This document shows positions 31,706-43,334 of a stretch of DNA of 64,000 bases, piece by piece (the first letter of the stretch is position 1; the number at the start of each line of letters is the position of its first letter). The notes beneath the pieces were generated by a model. It made no database searches. It was given only the letters and a program-made list of their open reading frames with translations, and was not told the origin of the DNA. Both the position numbers and the translations under genes were made by a program. Location: contig JAJSPD010000133.1 of assembly GCA_021307315.1 (NCBI GenBank), positions 1-64,000 of the forward strand. The letters run 5' to 3'. This stretch comes from Bisporella sp. PMI_857. Lineage: Eukaryota > Ascomycota > Leotiomycetes > Helotiales > Helotiaceae.

Positions 31706-34700
31706 CTATACTTCAACTAATTCCTCAAAGAAAAGAGCTTGAAGACCGTAAAAGTCCTCGGGTTCGTATGCATTGTACATTACCAAAATTCGCTCTATCT
31801 CTTCATATTTATTCAATGCCGCTAACTGTAGAATAGTACAACCAGCTCGGTTTACTATATTTGTAATCGCACCATTATTAAGCAGCAGCTTGACGACAGC
31901 ATTGTGCCCATTCCGAGCAGCCCACGATAGCGGCGTCTGGCTGTACTTATCGTCTCGTGAGTCAATATCAACTTTGCCTGTGTCAAGCAACAGCCTGACA
32001 ACAGTTACATGCCCATTCTCAGCAGCCAACGATAGAGGCGTTTGGCCGGACTTGTCTTGTGAGTCGATATCAACTTTACCTGTGTCAAGCAAAAGCCTGA
32101 CAACAGCTTCGCGCCCATTCCGAGCAGCCCACGATAGCGGCGTTTGGCCGTACTCGCTGTCTTGTGAGTCAATATCAACTTTACCTGTATCAAGCAACAG
32201 CCTGACAACGGCTTCATGCCCATTCTCAGCAGCCCACGATAGCGGCGTCTGGCCATACTCGTTGTTTTGTGAGTCAATATCAACTTTGCCTGTGTCAAGC
32301 AACAACCTGACAACAGCTCCATGGCCATTCTCAGCAGCCCACGATAGCGGTGTCTGGCTGTATTTGTCGTCTTGTGAGTCGATATCAACTTTACCTGTGT
32401 CAAGCAAGAGCCTGACAACAGCTTCATGGCCATTCTCAGCAGCCCACGATAGCGGTGTCCGGCCAGACTTGTCTCGTGAGTTGATATCAACTTTGCCTGT
32501 GTCAAGCAACAGCCTAACAACAGCTTCATAGCCATTCTTAGCAGCCCGCGATAGCGGTGTCCGGCCAAACTTGTCTCGTGGGTTGATATCAACTTTGTTT
32601 GTGTCAAGCAACAGCCTGAAAACAGCTTCATGGCCATTCTCAGCAGCCAACGATAGCGGTGTCTGGTCGTACTTGTCTCGTGAGTCGATATCAACTTTAC
32701 CTGTGTCAAGCAAGAGCCTGACAACAGCTTCATGGCCATTCTGAGCAGCCCACGATAGCGGCGTCTGGCCGTACTGGCTGTCTTGTGAGTCAATATCAAC
32801 CCCACCTGTGTCAAGCAACACCCTGACAATAGCTTCATGCCCACTCTGAGCAGCCCACAATAGCGGCGTTCGGCCGGTGATGTCTTGTGAGTCGACATCG
32901 ACTTTATTTGTGTCAAGCAACAGCCTAACAACAGCTTCATGGCCATTCTGAGCAGCCCGCAATAGTGGCGTCTGGCCGAACTTGTCTCGTGAGTCGATAT
33001 CAACTTTACTTGTGTCAAACAACAGTCTGATAATAGCTTCATGGCCATTCTCAGCAGCCCACGATAGCGGCGTCCGGCTGTACTTGTCATCTTGTGAGTC
33101 GATATCAACTTTACCTGTGTCAAGCAACAGCCTGACAATAGCTTCGCGTCCATTCTTAGCAGCCCACAATAGCAGTGTCTGGCCAGACTTGTCTCGTGAG
33201 CCGACACCAACTTTGTTTGTGTCAAGCAACAGCCTGACAATAGCCTCATAGCAATTTTCAGCAGCCCGCAATGGCAACGTCTGACCGTACTTGTCGTAGT
33301 GGATATCAACTTCTTCTGTGTCAAGCAGCAGCCTAATAACAACTTCGCGTCTATTCTTAGAAGCCCACAATGGCAACGTCTGGCCAGACTTGTCGTCTTG
33401 TGAGCCGATATCAGCTTCGTCCGTATCAAGCAGCAGCCTAACAATAGCTTCATGCCTATTCTGAGCAGCCCACAATAGCGGCGTCTGGCCGTACTGGTTT
33501 TCTTGCGAATCGACATCAACTTTGCCTGTGTCAAGCAACAGTTTAACAACAACTTCATGGCCATTCTGAGCAGCCAACAATAGCGGCGTCTGGCCGTACT
33601 CGTCGTCTCGTGAGTCGACATCGACTTCGTTTGTGCCAAGCAGCAGCCTGATAATAGCTTCATGGCCATTCTGAGCAGCCAACGATAGCGGCGTCTGGCC
33701 GAACTTGTCTCGTGAGTCAATATCAACTTTGCCTGTGTCAAGCAGCAGTTTAACAACAGCTTCATGCCCGTTCTTAGCAGCCCACGATAGTGGCGTGTGG
33801 CCGGACTCGTCTGGTGAGTCGGTATCAACTTTGCCTGTGTCAAGCAGCAGCCCGACAACAGCTTCATGGCCATTCTCAGCAGCCCACGATAGAGGTGTCT
33901 GGCCGTACTCGTCTCGTAAGTCGATATCAACTTTGCCTGTGTCAAGCAACAGTTTAACAATAGCTTCATGGCCATTCTCAGCAGCCAACGATAGTGGTGT
34001 TTTACCATAACTATCTTGTATAATAAGATGCCCCTGATCGAGTAAAATATTTGTCGCGCCTTTAATGCCGAAATACGAGGCTGTGTGCAGTCCTGTCATT
34101 CGTCTCGGAAAATCCTCGCTATAACTTGAATGCGTAGAATAAAGTTTCTGAGCTAATAAAGCCTGGATTGATGCTTCTAAATTAAGTTCGTGACACAGAA
34201 AGTTTACAACTTCAGTAGTTGAAACCGAAGCTACTCGAGCGTGATGTCCCCAGTTTTGTGCGGCATAGTGGTATAGCACATAGGATCGCAGTCGTTTTTC
34301 GAGTTCAGCATCGGAACGGCAAAACCCACTATTAAATGAATGAAAAGAGAGGTATGTGATACAAGTCGATGTAATACTCGCTTCTGCTGCAGAAAACCAC
34401 TTATGCTGAGTTCGTTTGAAGTATTCTTGCGTCGTGTAATGAACTAAACGGATGATTTTGCTTTCTTCGTCAACCGTGACCAGTCCAGCGCATGCCGCAA
34501 TCATATCTCCAACTTGTGACAGATTCTCTAAATCAAGTTGTGTTTCCTCGGGCTCAACTGCAAGAGCGTGTTGAAGCTCAGCCGTGGTTAACGGGCGCTT
34601 TGCGCATATGATCCAATAGAGTACCTGTTTTCCAAGCTCTTCTTCGTCCGAGAGTTGACCTTCAATTCTTTCCATTGCTTCCTCGTACGCATGGTCATAC

Positions 34701-36203
34701 GCCTCGGATCCAGTTACAAGCTTGCTCAGAGCTGTACGGACAGCTTTTGGGGATCTTTTCCCTTTCAAGGAGTTGAGATGAAGCTGTGCAAGTAGGAACC
34801 TATAAGGCGCAAGCATTAGCACTATTTGCTAGAACTCTAAAAAAAAAAAAAAAAACTTACATGCCATCGACAGCCTTGATAATCTCACATTTAACTTCGT
34901 TTTGCAATTCCGAATTATCTCGTACAAATTTCGGAAGGGACAATAAGTGACCATCTAAGTATCTCTGGACATCTTGTTCGCTTGCTCGAATTTCTAAATG
35001 TATGCTACTTTCGAATATTTTATCAACTTCCGGAAGAAACCTCGAAGTCGCAAATAAATTGGTCTGGCATTTTGCTTGAAGATCAAAAAGCTCTGACAAA
35101 AGCTCCGTTCGGCAGCCATCAGACACTTGGCACTCGTCCAGAGCATCGACGATAATAAAAACTTTCGAGAATGTAGAAGCTGCATGCCGCAGCGCCTTCA
35201 AGATTTCGTCTTTCGCCGGTCGAGATCGTTTTTTTGAATGGTGGTCGTAAAGGGATTTTACGTTATTTAGCAAAGACACTGTACTTTGGCTAAGCTGCTT
35301 CAACAGGTTTGCAAGAAGATCGTCAATTCTTTGCTCATCTTGCCGTTTAAAATTGCAATAAACATAAGCCAGCCCAACATTTTTCTCGTTAGCAAAACGC
35401 GTACTAAGGTCATCAATTACGATTGCTGTCAGAATTGTTTTGCCAGCGCCAGGGATCCCGGGGCAGAATAGCGTTTTCTTCTTCACTCCTATCCATTCTC
35501 GATATTCCGCCGCATCTAGCAGCCACTGGCCAGTTCCCGGCTGTCGCCTACGGATAAAGTCATGCTGCTGAGAAGTATAATCGATCGGAGAGAGCCAGTC
35601 AAGGATAGCTTGGTTTTCTTTGCTTTTCTGTAACAATTCGGACCTATCAGCGCTGCTCCGAATAGCCAATAATGTTTCGCTGTCCGTTTGGTGCCATTGC
35701 TGCTGCTCTTCTCTTGCTTCGCTGACTTCTTTGTAAGTACTCGCCGCAAGCACTGCTGTATCGATAGAAAGCATAGAGTTCAGGATTTGACACTGTCGGC
35801 CGAGGTTTTCGACTGAGTCTCGAGTAGCTTTGGCCAAAAATGCTCCTTTTAACTTGTCCCAACTTAGTCGGTGGCCATGCTCTCTTTTTGTGAGTTCTTT
35901 CAGCAAATCCTCCAATTTTCCCCTACAAAGGTCCAGCATAGATTTTGTGTCTGTACTCGAAGCATCAGGACCTAGCTGCGAAAGGAGAAGCGATGGTCGA
36001 TTATGAAACGCTTTTTCGAATTCTGAATTAAGAATAATATTGGCATTCGTTTCCGACAATATAATCTTTAGAGTTCCCAGCTCCGCCATAAATGCTTTGA
36101 CATTGTCTGGTGCATCTTTCCAATCTAAGCCAATTTGAACCGCCGCTTGGGTGATCTGAATAACCAGACCAATAACGCCGACAATGCCAAAAGGTTCTGC
36201 CAT
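31706..36203 (-). CDS. NLR-like protein: helical N-terminal domain - NACHT - ankyrin array
   Basis: Exon 1 is 36203-34861 and exon 2 is 34799-31706. The 61-bp intron (34800-34860) has donor GTAAGT followed by a T17 tract and acceptor TATAG, and joins in frame to 1478 aa. Residues 1-200 are a helical fungal STAND N-terminal domain (MAEPFGIVGVIGLVIQITQAA start). A linker (LDWLSPIDYTSQQHDFIRRR) precedes NACHT, with Walker A GIPGAGKT near residue 250 and Walker [12 protein letters not shown] near residue 350. A winged-helix-like region ([23 protein letters not shown]) follows. The C-terminus is about 21 near-identical 33-35-aa ankyrin repeats. The gene is divergent from a paralogous NLR starting 1.6 kb away. 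By family it is an oligomerising immune or incompatibility receptor with ankyrin as ligand sensor. Confidence 0.9.
31845..34030 (-). repeat. About 102-bp tandem array encoding ankyrin repeats (gene A)
   Basis: Twenty-one units with consensus [34 protein letters not shown]. Length varies by one codon through an extra D or S-E/N-N residue before the conserved Tyr or Ser. Units 6-9 are the most diverged and the central and C-terminal units the most alike. Confidence 0.88.
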
Positions 36204-36770
36204 AGCATAAAGCTGTGCGGCTCTTCACTAATCGTGACGCAAATATTCAACATTAATATCGCGAGATTAATATACGGGCGAAGGTTGGCCATGTTATGAG
36301 GCTGAGTTCGACACCATTAAGCGGGGTAGAGCCATAGGCATAATTGCCGGCTCCCGTGGAGCTAATGATATCCAATCAGGACCAGGTAATGAATGTTTCA
36401 CAGCATTGCTGACCACGATCTTTAATTTGACAAGCCTGGACCGTTTTGCATCAGCGATGTGGGCGAAAGAATTAATTTTATTCTATGGCATTGGCTTTTC
36501 TGGAAGTGTGAACTTATGCTTGAAAACAATGTGAAGACACGGTTTATTACTGTTCTGATTCTAGGGTATTCTGCTGGCAGTAAGGGTTTCACCGCCCAGT
36601 GTTGTCTGCAGCTTGGCAGGAAGATTTGGGCACCAATTTGCTGTTCACTCTTACGCTCGCAGCCGCTGGGTCCTCCTTGGCGCTTCTGGAGCTGGCCCAA
36701 CCACTTATGTCACACTGGGCCATGCGCAGGCAATTCAAATTGGCCCAAAAGAGAAAACGCTAGAAGTAAT
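36204..36770. other. Intergenic region of the divergent NLR pair, gene A side
   Basis: No supported gene. Holds upstream sequence of gene A. Short frames at 36459-36971 overlap the LTR C fragment and are not considered real. Confidence 0.4.
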
Positions 36771-36968
36771 TGTTTGTATCACTCTACGAGTGATACTTCT
36801 TGGTTTGATGACTTGCAATTGCTTAAGTCGGTTACCCACGGGGCACTTAGCACCGCGATCTCAGCGCAGTGCTATTATGCTCGTTGTAGGTGGTTAACTT
36901 GTTCTTGCATTCTTCTAAGTCCCAATCTACGTGCGAGAACTATAATACATCCATGGACTGTGCACAAA
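36771..36968 (+). repeat. LTR family C, 3'-truncated copy
   Basis: Starts TGTTTGTATCACTCTACGAGTGATAC, follows the family C sequence (GTCGGTTACCCACGGGGCAC, GCAGTGCTATTATGCTCGTT) to CATCCATGGACTGTGCACA, and lacks the last ~40 bp. No target duplication. Confidence 0.8.
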
Positions 36969-36984
36969 TAATCAAGACACCCAC

Positions 36985-37300
36985 TGGTGTGGCGTAGTTG
37001 GTTCAGGCACGAAAATCGGAGACAAAATCTTGAACATAACAGATTTTGTATTCAAATTCGTACTCAAGCCAGCATCGACCCTATCGTCTCGCATTTGCCA
37101 AAATCTCGCATGCTAGGGATCCTTAAGTACACTGCTAAGTGGCGGCTAGGCCGGCTCGTATCATGCCTACTGCTCTCAAGCTAGATCGCCGGAAACCCAT
37201 CACATACGAGTCAGCACTTAAGAAAGATGTAAATATCATCAGCCAAGCAGCATACCCTGAGGCAGCGACGGAGCTCTATCAGTCACTCTCACGGATTTAG
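36985..37300 (+). pseudogene. Phosphotransferase-like gene 5' end, copy 2
   Basis: Upstream segment (GTTCAGGCACGAAAATCGG) followed by ATG at 37163 and 45 codons (MPTALKLDRRKPITYESALK) to a stop at 37298-37300, just past the point EAATELYQSL shared with 18489-18731. Lies between the two NLR genes. Confidence 0.62.
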
Positions 37301-37838
37301 CCTTGCCGCCGGCGTTATCCCTGTAATCCATCCGAACGTGCGGGACAGCCTTGCGCCGATCATCTTGGTCCCGCCAGAAGATCGCCGTATTCCTATTTTG
37401 CAGCCCATCTGACACTCTTGTACCGAAACTCTGATCTAATATAGCTTTTATCAATGCTTTTCCTGAAAAAGCTTCACGGTGATGATCCGATATCTTTCCA
37501 TTCTATGTGGCCGCAAGCCACTTATGGAGGCGACGTGGCCATTGCCGGCGCAGCCACAGCCCCACACCAACTCCACGAGATTCAGCCCCTTTCGGGCTGA
37601 TTTCGCGACACCACCCTTTCAGTCCGTTCTCCTTTCTTTCTCTTCCTTTTCCGCAATCATTTGCTTTCCTTTGCGAGGATCTGCCTATTAGTGCTACTGA
37701 GCAGTTGGTTGATTTCTAGGAAGCTATGCAGAATCGAATCTGTATCCGAAACCCCTCCGATCGAACAATCGCACTTGACTGGAGCCGAATAGCCCTCACG
37801 TCCGCCTGACCTTTAATTACATTCTCTCGCGAGTGGGC
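37301..37838. other. Intergenic region of the NLR pair, gene B side
   Basis: The + strand is pyrimidine-rich at 37590-37680 (TCCTTTCTTTCTCTTCCTTTTCC), a common fungal promoter signature before a start codon. No supported gene. Confidence 0.4.
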
Positions 37839-40800
37839 ATGTCGAACCCTAACAACTATACTGTTGGCTGGATATGCGCCATAAGTACCGAGTACGTTGC
37901 GGCGCAAGCTTTTCTTGACGAAAAGCACGAAGGACCCGAACATGTATCTACGAATGACAATAATAATTACACACTAGGCAAAGTCGGCAGACATAATGTA
38001 GTTATTGCTGTTTTACCCGATGGGGAGTACGGCACATCTTCTGCGGCAATAGTAGCAAAAGACATGCTGCACAGCTTCCCGAATATCAGAATCGGTCTGA
38101 TAGTTGGCATCGGCGGCGGGGCACCAAGCCAAAAGCACGATATCCGTCTTGGGGACATCGTTATAAGTGCCCCGCGCGATGGGAAAGGTGGTGTATTCCA
38201 GTATGACTTTGGCAAGACGATACAAGATCAAAACTTCCAAACTACAGGGTTCTTGAACCAACCTCCAGCGATCTTGCGAACTGCAATGAATGGACTCAAG
38301 GCGCAATATGAGATTGAAGGACATCAGCTTCTTGAAGCGGCTATCGATAATATCCTCGAAAAGAGACCCAGACTACAGAAGAAGTACAAGCGGCCAGATC
38401 CAAGTAATGACAGGCTATATCAATCAGAAATCACTCACCCGGCGAACGATGCAACAAGCTGTGCGACAGTCTGTGGCAGTAATCCATCAAAGTTGGTTTT
38501 GCGACCCGAACGAAGCAAAGATGAAAACAATCTAGAAATTCATTACGGCCTGATTGCATCTGCAAACCAGTTAATGAAGGATGCTACAGTTCGAGATCGA
38601 CTTGCAGCCGAAATGGACGTTTTGTGCTTCGAAATGGAAGCGGCAGGGTTAATGAACCACTTCCCATGCCTGGTTATCCGGGGCATATGTGACTACTCAG
38701 ACTCACACAAAAACAAAGAGTGGCAAGGCTATGCAGCGATGGCGGCAGCAGCATATACAAAGGACCTTCTTTATCAGATTCCTTCGAATAAAATCGAAAA
38801 TGAGAAAAGGATTGGAGAGACTCTTTCGGATAGTTAGTTCTTCTATAGTGTCTGCAAGTCTTGCGACTGCTAATTTTATATAAGTTCTTTGCACTATGTC
38901 TAGAACTGAAACACATATTGAAACGATGAGATTCAAGTTGAACAATAATGAAGACATGAAAGTCCTTGATTGGCTTACACCAGTCAACTACAGTCTTCAG
39001 CAGAACGATTTCATCAATCGCCGACAGCCAGAAACTGGCCAATGGCTTCTAAAGTCGGAAGAGTTCCAAAGGTGGCTTAACTCCGGACAACAGACATTAT
39101 TCTGTCCAGGAATTCCCGGGGCGGGGAAAACAATTCTCACATCGATTGTAGTAGAAGAGCTCTGCTCGCGATTTTCCACGGACCCGGGTGTTGGCATTGC
39201 CTATATTTACTGTAATTTCCGGCGTCAAGATGAGCAGAAGGTCGACAACTTGCTTATGAGCCTGCTAAAACAGCTAGCTGAGACTCAGCCATCTCTGCCA
39301 GTCGCCGTGAGAGAGCTTTACGATCGACACAAAACAAAAAGGACACGGCCATCCCTTGATGAAATTTCTAGATCTCTCCAAGTAGTAACTAAACTATATT
39401 CGAGAGTTTTTCTTATCGTTGATGCACTAGATGAATGTCAAGCTTCTGCTGGCTGTCGGCAAAGATTTCTATCAGAGTTGTTTAGCTTACAAGCTAATCA
39501 CGAGGTAAATCTCTATATAACTTCAAGGTTTATCCCGGAAATCACAACGAAATTCCAGGCGGACATAATGTTAGAGATTCGTGCGAGCAAGGAGGATATA
39601 GGCAGATACCTAGAAACCCACATGCGGCACTTATCGCCATTCGATGATTGGAATAGACAGTTACAAGATGAGATCAAAGTCGAAATAGTAGACGCTGTTG
39701 ATGGGATGTATGTTGCTAAGGATTGTCTAAAACACTCGTATTACTAACTAGCTTATAGGTTCCTCTTAGCACAGATTTACCTTAGCTCACTTGATGATAA
39801 GACTACACCGAGAGCTGTTCGGAGAACATTAACGCAGTTCCGGAGGCAAAAACCGGGGTCAAGCGAAGACCAGAAGCGCGAGGTGTTAGACAAGGCGTAC
39901 AAAGACGTAATGGAAAGGATTGTCGGACAAAAGCCAGGCTTTCGTCAAATTGCCGAAAAAGTCCTATCGTGGATCACTTGCGCCCGGCGGCCTTTGACTG
40001 CGTCGGAGCTTCAACATGCTCTTGCTGTGGTAGTTGGCGACTCTAAGCTTGACGAAGATAATCTCGAGCGAGCCGAAAGAATGGTCTCAGTGTGTGCGGG
40101 GTTAGTCACAATCGACAAAGAGAGTGGGATTATTCGGTTAGTTCACTACACAACACAGGAATACTTCGAGCAAACGCAAGGGCAGTGGTTCCCTGGCGCA
40201 CAGATTAATATCACGACAACATGCGTTACATACCTTTCTTTTGACACCTTTAAGAGCGGCTACTGTCAAAGTGACGAGGAGTTTGAACAACGGCTTCAAT
40301 TAAATAAGCTATACGACTATGCAGCACGCAATTGGGGTCACCATGCTCGGGAGGCTTCGACTTCGTGTCAAGGTTCCATAGAATTTCTCCGGAAACAAGC
40401 CCAAGTCGAAGCGTCAAGTCAAACACTACTAGCTGAGAAGATTTACTCATTCGACACGAGGTATAGCCAAAGATTCCCAAAAGATATGACGGGACTGCAT
40501 TTAGTAGCGTACTTTGGACTTGAGGCTATTTTCCGGCCGCTGCTTGCTACAGCCCAGTTTCAGGTCGACTCGAAGGACACATATGGCCGGACGCCGCTGA
40601 TGTGGGCTGCTCAGAACGGGCATGAGGGGATCGTCAAGCTTCTGCTCGCGACAGAGAAAGTTGAGGTCGACTCGAAGGACAAGGACGGTCAGACGCCGCT
40701 GCTATGGGCTGCCCGGAACGGGCACAAGGGTATTGTCAAGTTGCTGCTCGCGACAAAAAAGGTTGAGGCCGACTCGAAAAACAAGGACGGTCAAACGCCA

Positions 40801-42723
40801 CTGTCGTGGGCTGCTCGGAACGGGCACAGAAGTATCGTCAAGCTGCTGCTCGCGACAAAGAAAGTTGAGGTCGACTCGAAGGACGAATATAGTCAGACGC
40901 CGCTGTCGTGGGCTGCTGAGAACGGGCACGAGAGTATCGTCAAGCTGCTTCTCGCGACGGAGAAAGTTGAAGCCGACTCGAAGGACGAATATAGTCGGAC
41001 GCCGCTGATGTGGGCTGCTCAGAACGGGCACGAGAGTATTGTCAAGCTGCTGCTCGCGACTGAGAAGGTTGAGGTTGACTCGAAGGACAAGTATAGCCAG
41101 ACGTCGCTGTCGTGGGCTGCTAAGAACGGGCATGATGGTATTGTCAAGCTGCTTCTCGCAACGAAGAAAGTTAAGGTCGACTCGATGGACGAATATAGTC
41201 AGACGCCGCTGTCGTGGGCTGCTGAGAACGGGCACGAGAGTATCGTCAAGCTGCTTCTCGCAACAAAGAAAGTTAAGGTCGACTCGAAGGACGAATATAG
41301 TCGGACGCCGCTGTTGTGGGCTGCTCAGAACGGGCACAATAGTATTGTCAAGCTGCTGCTCGCGACGGAGAAAGTTGAGGCCGACTCAAAGGACAAGGAC
41401 GGCCAGACGCCGCTGTCGTGCGCTGCTAAGAACGGGCATGATAGTATTGTCAAGCTGCTGCTCGCGACGGAGAAGGTTGAGGTCGACTCGAAGGACAAAT
41501 ACGGTCGGATGCCGCTGTCGTGGGCTGCTGGGAACGGGCACGAGAGTATTGTCAAGCTGCTTCTCACAACGGAGATGGTTGAGGCCGACTCGAAGGATAA
41601 ATACGATCAGACGCCGCTGATGTGGGCTGCTCAGAACGGGCACGAGAGTATTGTCAAGCTGCTGCTCGCGACTGAGAAGGTTGAGGTTGACTCGAAGGAC
41701 AAGTATAGCCAGACGTCGCTGTCGTGGGCTGCTCTGAACGGGCACGAGAGTATCGTCAAGCTGCTGCTCGCGACGAAAAAAGTTAAGGCCGACTCGAAGG
41801 ACAAATATAGTCAGACGCCGCTGTCGTGGGCTGCTGAGAACGGGCACGAGAGTATCGTCAAGCTGCTTCTCGCGACGGAGAAAGTTGAAGCCGACTCGAA
41901 GGACGAATATAGTCGGACGCCGCTGTCGTGGGCTGCTCAGAACGGGCACGATGGTATTGTCAAGCTGCTTCTCGCAACAAAGAAGGTTGAGGCCGACTCG
42001 AAGGATAAATACGATCAGACGCCGCTGATGTGGGCTGCTCAGAACGGGCACGAGAGTGTTGTCAAGCTGCTGCTCGCGACGGAGAAGGTTGAGGCCGACT
42101 CGAAGGGCAAGTATAGTCAGACGCCGCTGTCGTGGGCTGCTCTGAACGGGCACGAGAGTATTGTCAAGCTGCTGCTCGCGACAAAGAAAGTTGAGGCCGA
42201 TTCGAAGGATGAGGACAGTTGGACGCCACTGATGTGCGCCGCTCAGAACGGGCACGAGAGTATTGTCAAGCTGCTGCTGGCGATTGGCAAGGTTAAGGCC
42301 GACTCGAAAGGCAAATACGGTTGGACGCCGCTGATGTGGGCTGCTGAAAACGGGTACGAGGGTATCGTTAAGCTGCTGCTCGCGACTGGCAAAGTTGAGG
42401 CCGACTCGAAAGGCAAATACGGTCGGACGCCACTGATGTGGGCTACTCGAAACGGGCACGAGAGTATTGTCAAGCTGCTACTTGCGACTGGCAGGGTTAT
42501 GGCCGACTCGAAGGATGAGGACGGTCAGACACCGCTGATGTGGGCTGCTGAAAACGGGTACGAGGGTATCGTTAAGCTGCTGCTCACGACTGGCAAGGTT
42601 GAGGCCGATTCGAAGGGCAAATACGGTCGGACGCCACTGATGTGGGCTACTCGGAACGGGCACGATGGTATTGTCAAGCTGCTGCTTGCCACGGGCCAGG
42701 TCGACGTAATTTCAGAAGGATAG
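37839..42723 (+). CDS. NLR-like protein: PNP/UDP phosphorylase-type domain - NACHT - ankyrin array
   Basis: Three exons: 37839-38832, 38885-39707, 39759-42723. The second intron (51 bp) is canonical (GTATGT, TACTAAC, TATAG). The first (52 bp, GTTAGT...TATAAG, branch GCTAAT) is chosen because it restores frame. About 1593 aa. Residues 1-330 are a PNP_UDP-type nucleosidase fold ([18 protein letters not shown] start, [60 protein letters not shown]). NACHT has GIPGAGKT near 39115 and [11 protein letters not shown] near 39408. 21 tandem 34-aa ankyrin repeats follow. The TAG at 42721 falls inside a repeat that stays readable for 17 codons, so the array has been shortened. PNP domains are common fungal NLR effectors, and bacterial relatives deplete ATP. 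Confidence 0.9.
40582..42720 (+). repeat. 102-bp tandem array encoding ankyrin repeats (gene B)
   Basis: Twenty-one units of exactly 34 codons, consensus [34 protein letters not shown]. Several blocks are duplicated as multi-unit strings (for example units 4-5 resemble 13-14 and units 18-19 resemble 20-21), showing expansion by unequal exchange. Consensus differs from gene A ([14 protein letters not shown] versus LLLDTGKVDIDSQD). Confidence 0.9.
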
Positions 42724-43334
42724 ACGCCACTCTGCTTGGCCTGTGATAGTGGTCACATTGACATTGTCAATTAATTCATGTTCTTTATATTTTATTATCT
42801 TTGATTAAAAGGGGCTTGGGGGAGCCCATCTTTATATATTAAAATGGGTTTACGTAACTTTAAAACGTTCTGTGAATCTAGAATATTCTAGTAGATTTGC
42901 TTTTTAATCTTTTAGCCATGTAATACTGGTATTTCCAACAGAGTTACTGCAATTTAGCGTGCTTTTATATGAACGAGAAATGCGAGTTGCGAGGTGAAAG
43001 AAGTGTGTTGCCTGCGCAGTTAGCTTGCAGTCTTTACCGGAGGCTCTCAGGTACGTCAGCGCCGAAGATGGACGAAGCGGTTTGTGCTTACAATTTATTT
43101 TGGCTGGAGGGAACGAAGCCGATTTTACAAGTGACTGTAAGTGCTTCTGCTCTGAGCGCTTGCAACGGTCGTAGGTTTCTAGTGCTATTTTCGGGTTCCA
43201 TTTATCGGTAGGCGGTAACTGGGTACAGGACGGGGCCGGGGCGGGAATACACTCCGCCGTGGTTCGTGCAACAGGAAGGGCAGCGGTTTCCGAAAGCGGT
43301 ACATATTTTGTCTCGCAGGACAAAGTTGTTTGTG
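42724..43334. repeat. Repeat debris downstream of gene B
   Basis: The first 50 bp continue the ankyrin frame past the stop. 43135 onward is the second copy of the segment described at 30845-31030. A minus frame at 42904-43323 is not recognisable as a product. Confidence 0.45.

Noticed and set aside
31773..34010. Long alternative frames on both strands over the ankyrin array of NLR gene A, up to 667 codons
   Set aside because: They are by-products of a 102-bp periodic repeat. Their translations are monotonous and lack domain sense, while the chosen frame gives perfect ankyrin repeats.
36459..36971. 170-codon + frame between the NLR genes
   Set aside because: Its 3' half lies in the family C LTR fragment. 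No domain in the rest.
40622..42663. Long antisense and shifted frames over the ankyrin array of gene B
   Set aside because: Same reason: repeat periodicity keeps other frames open.
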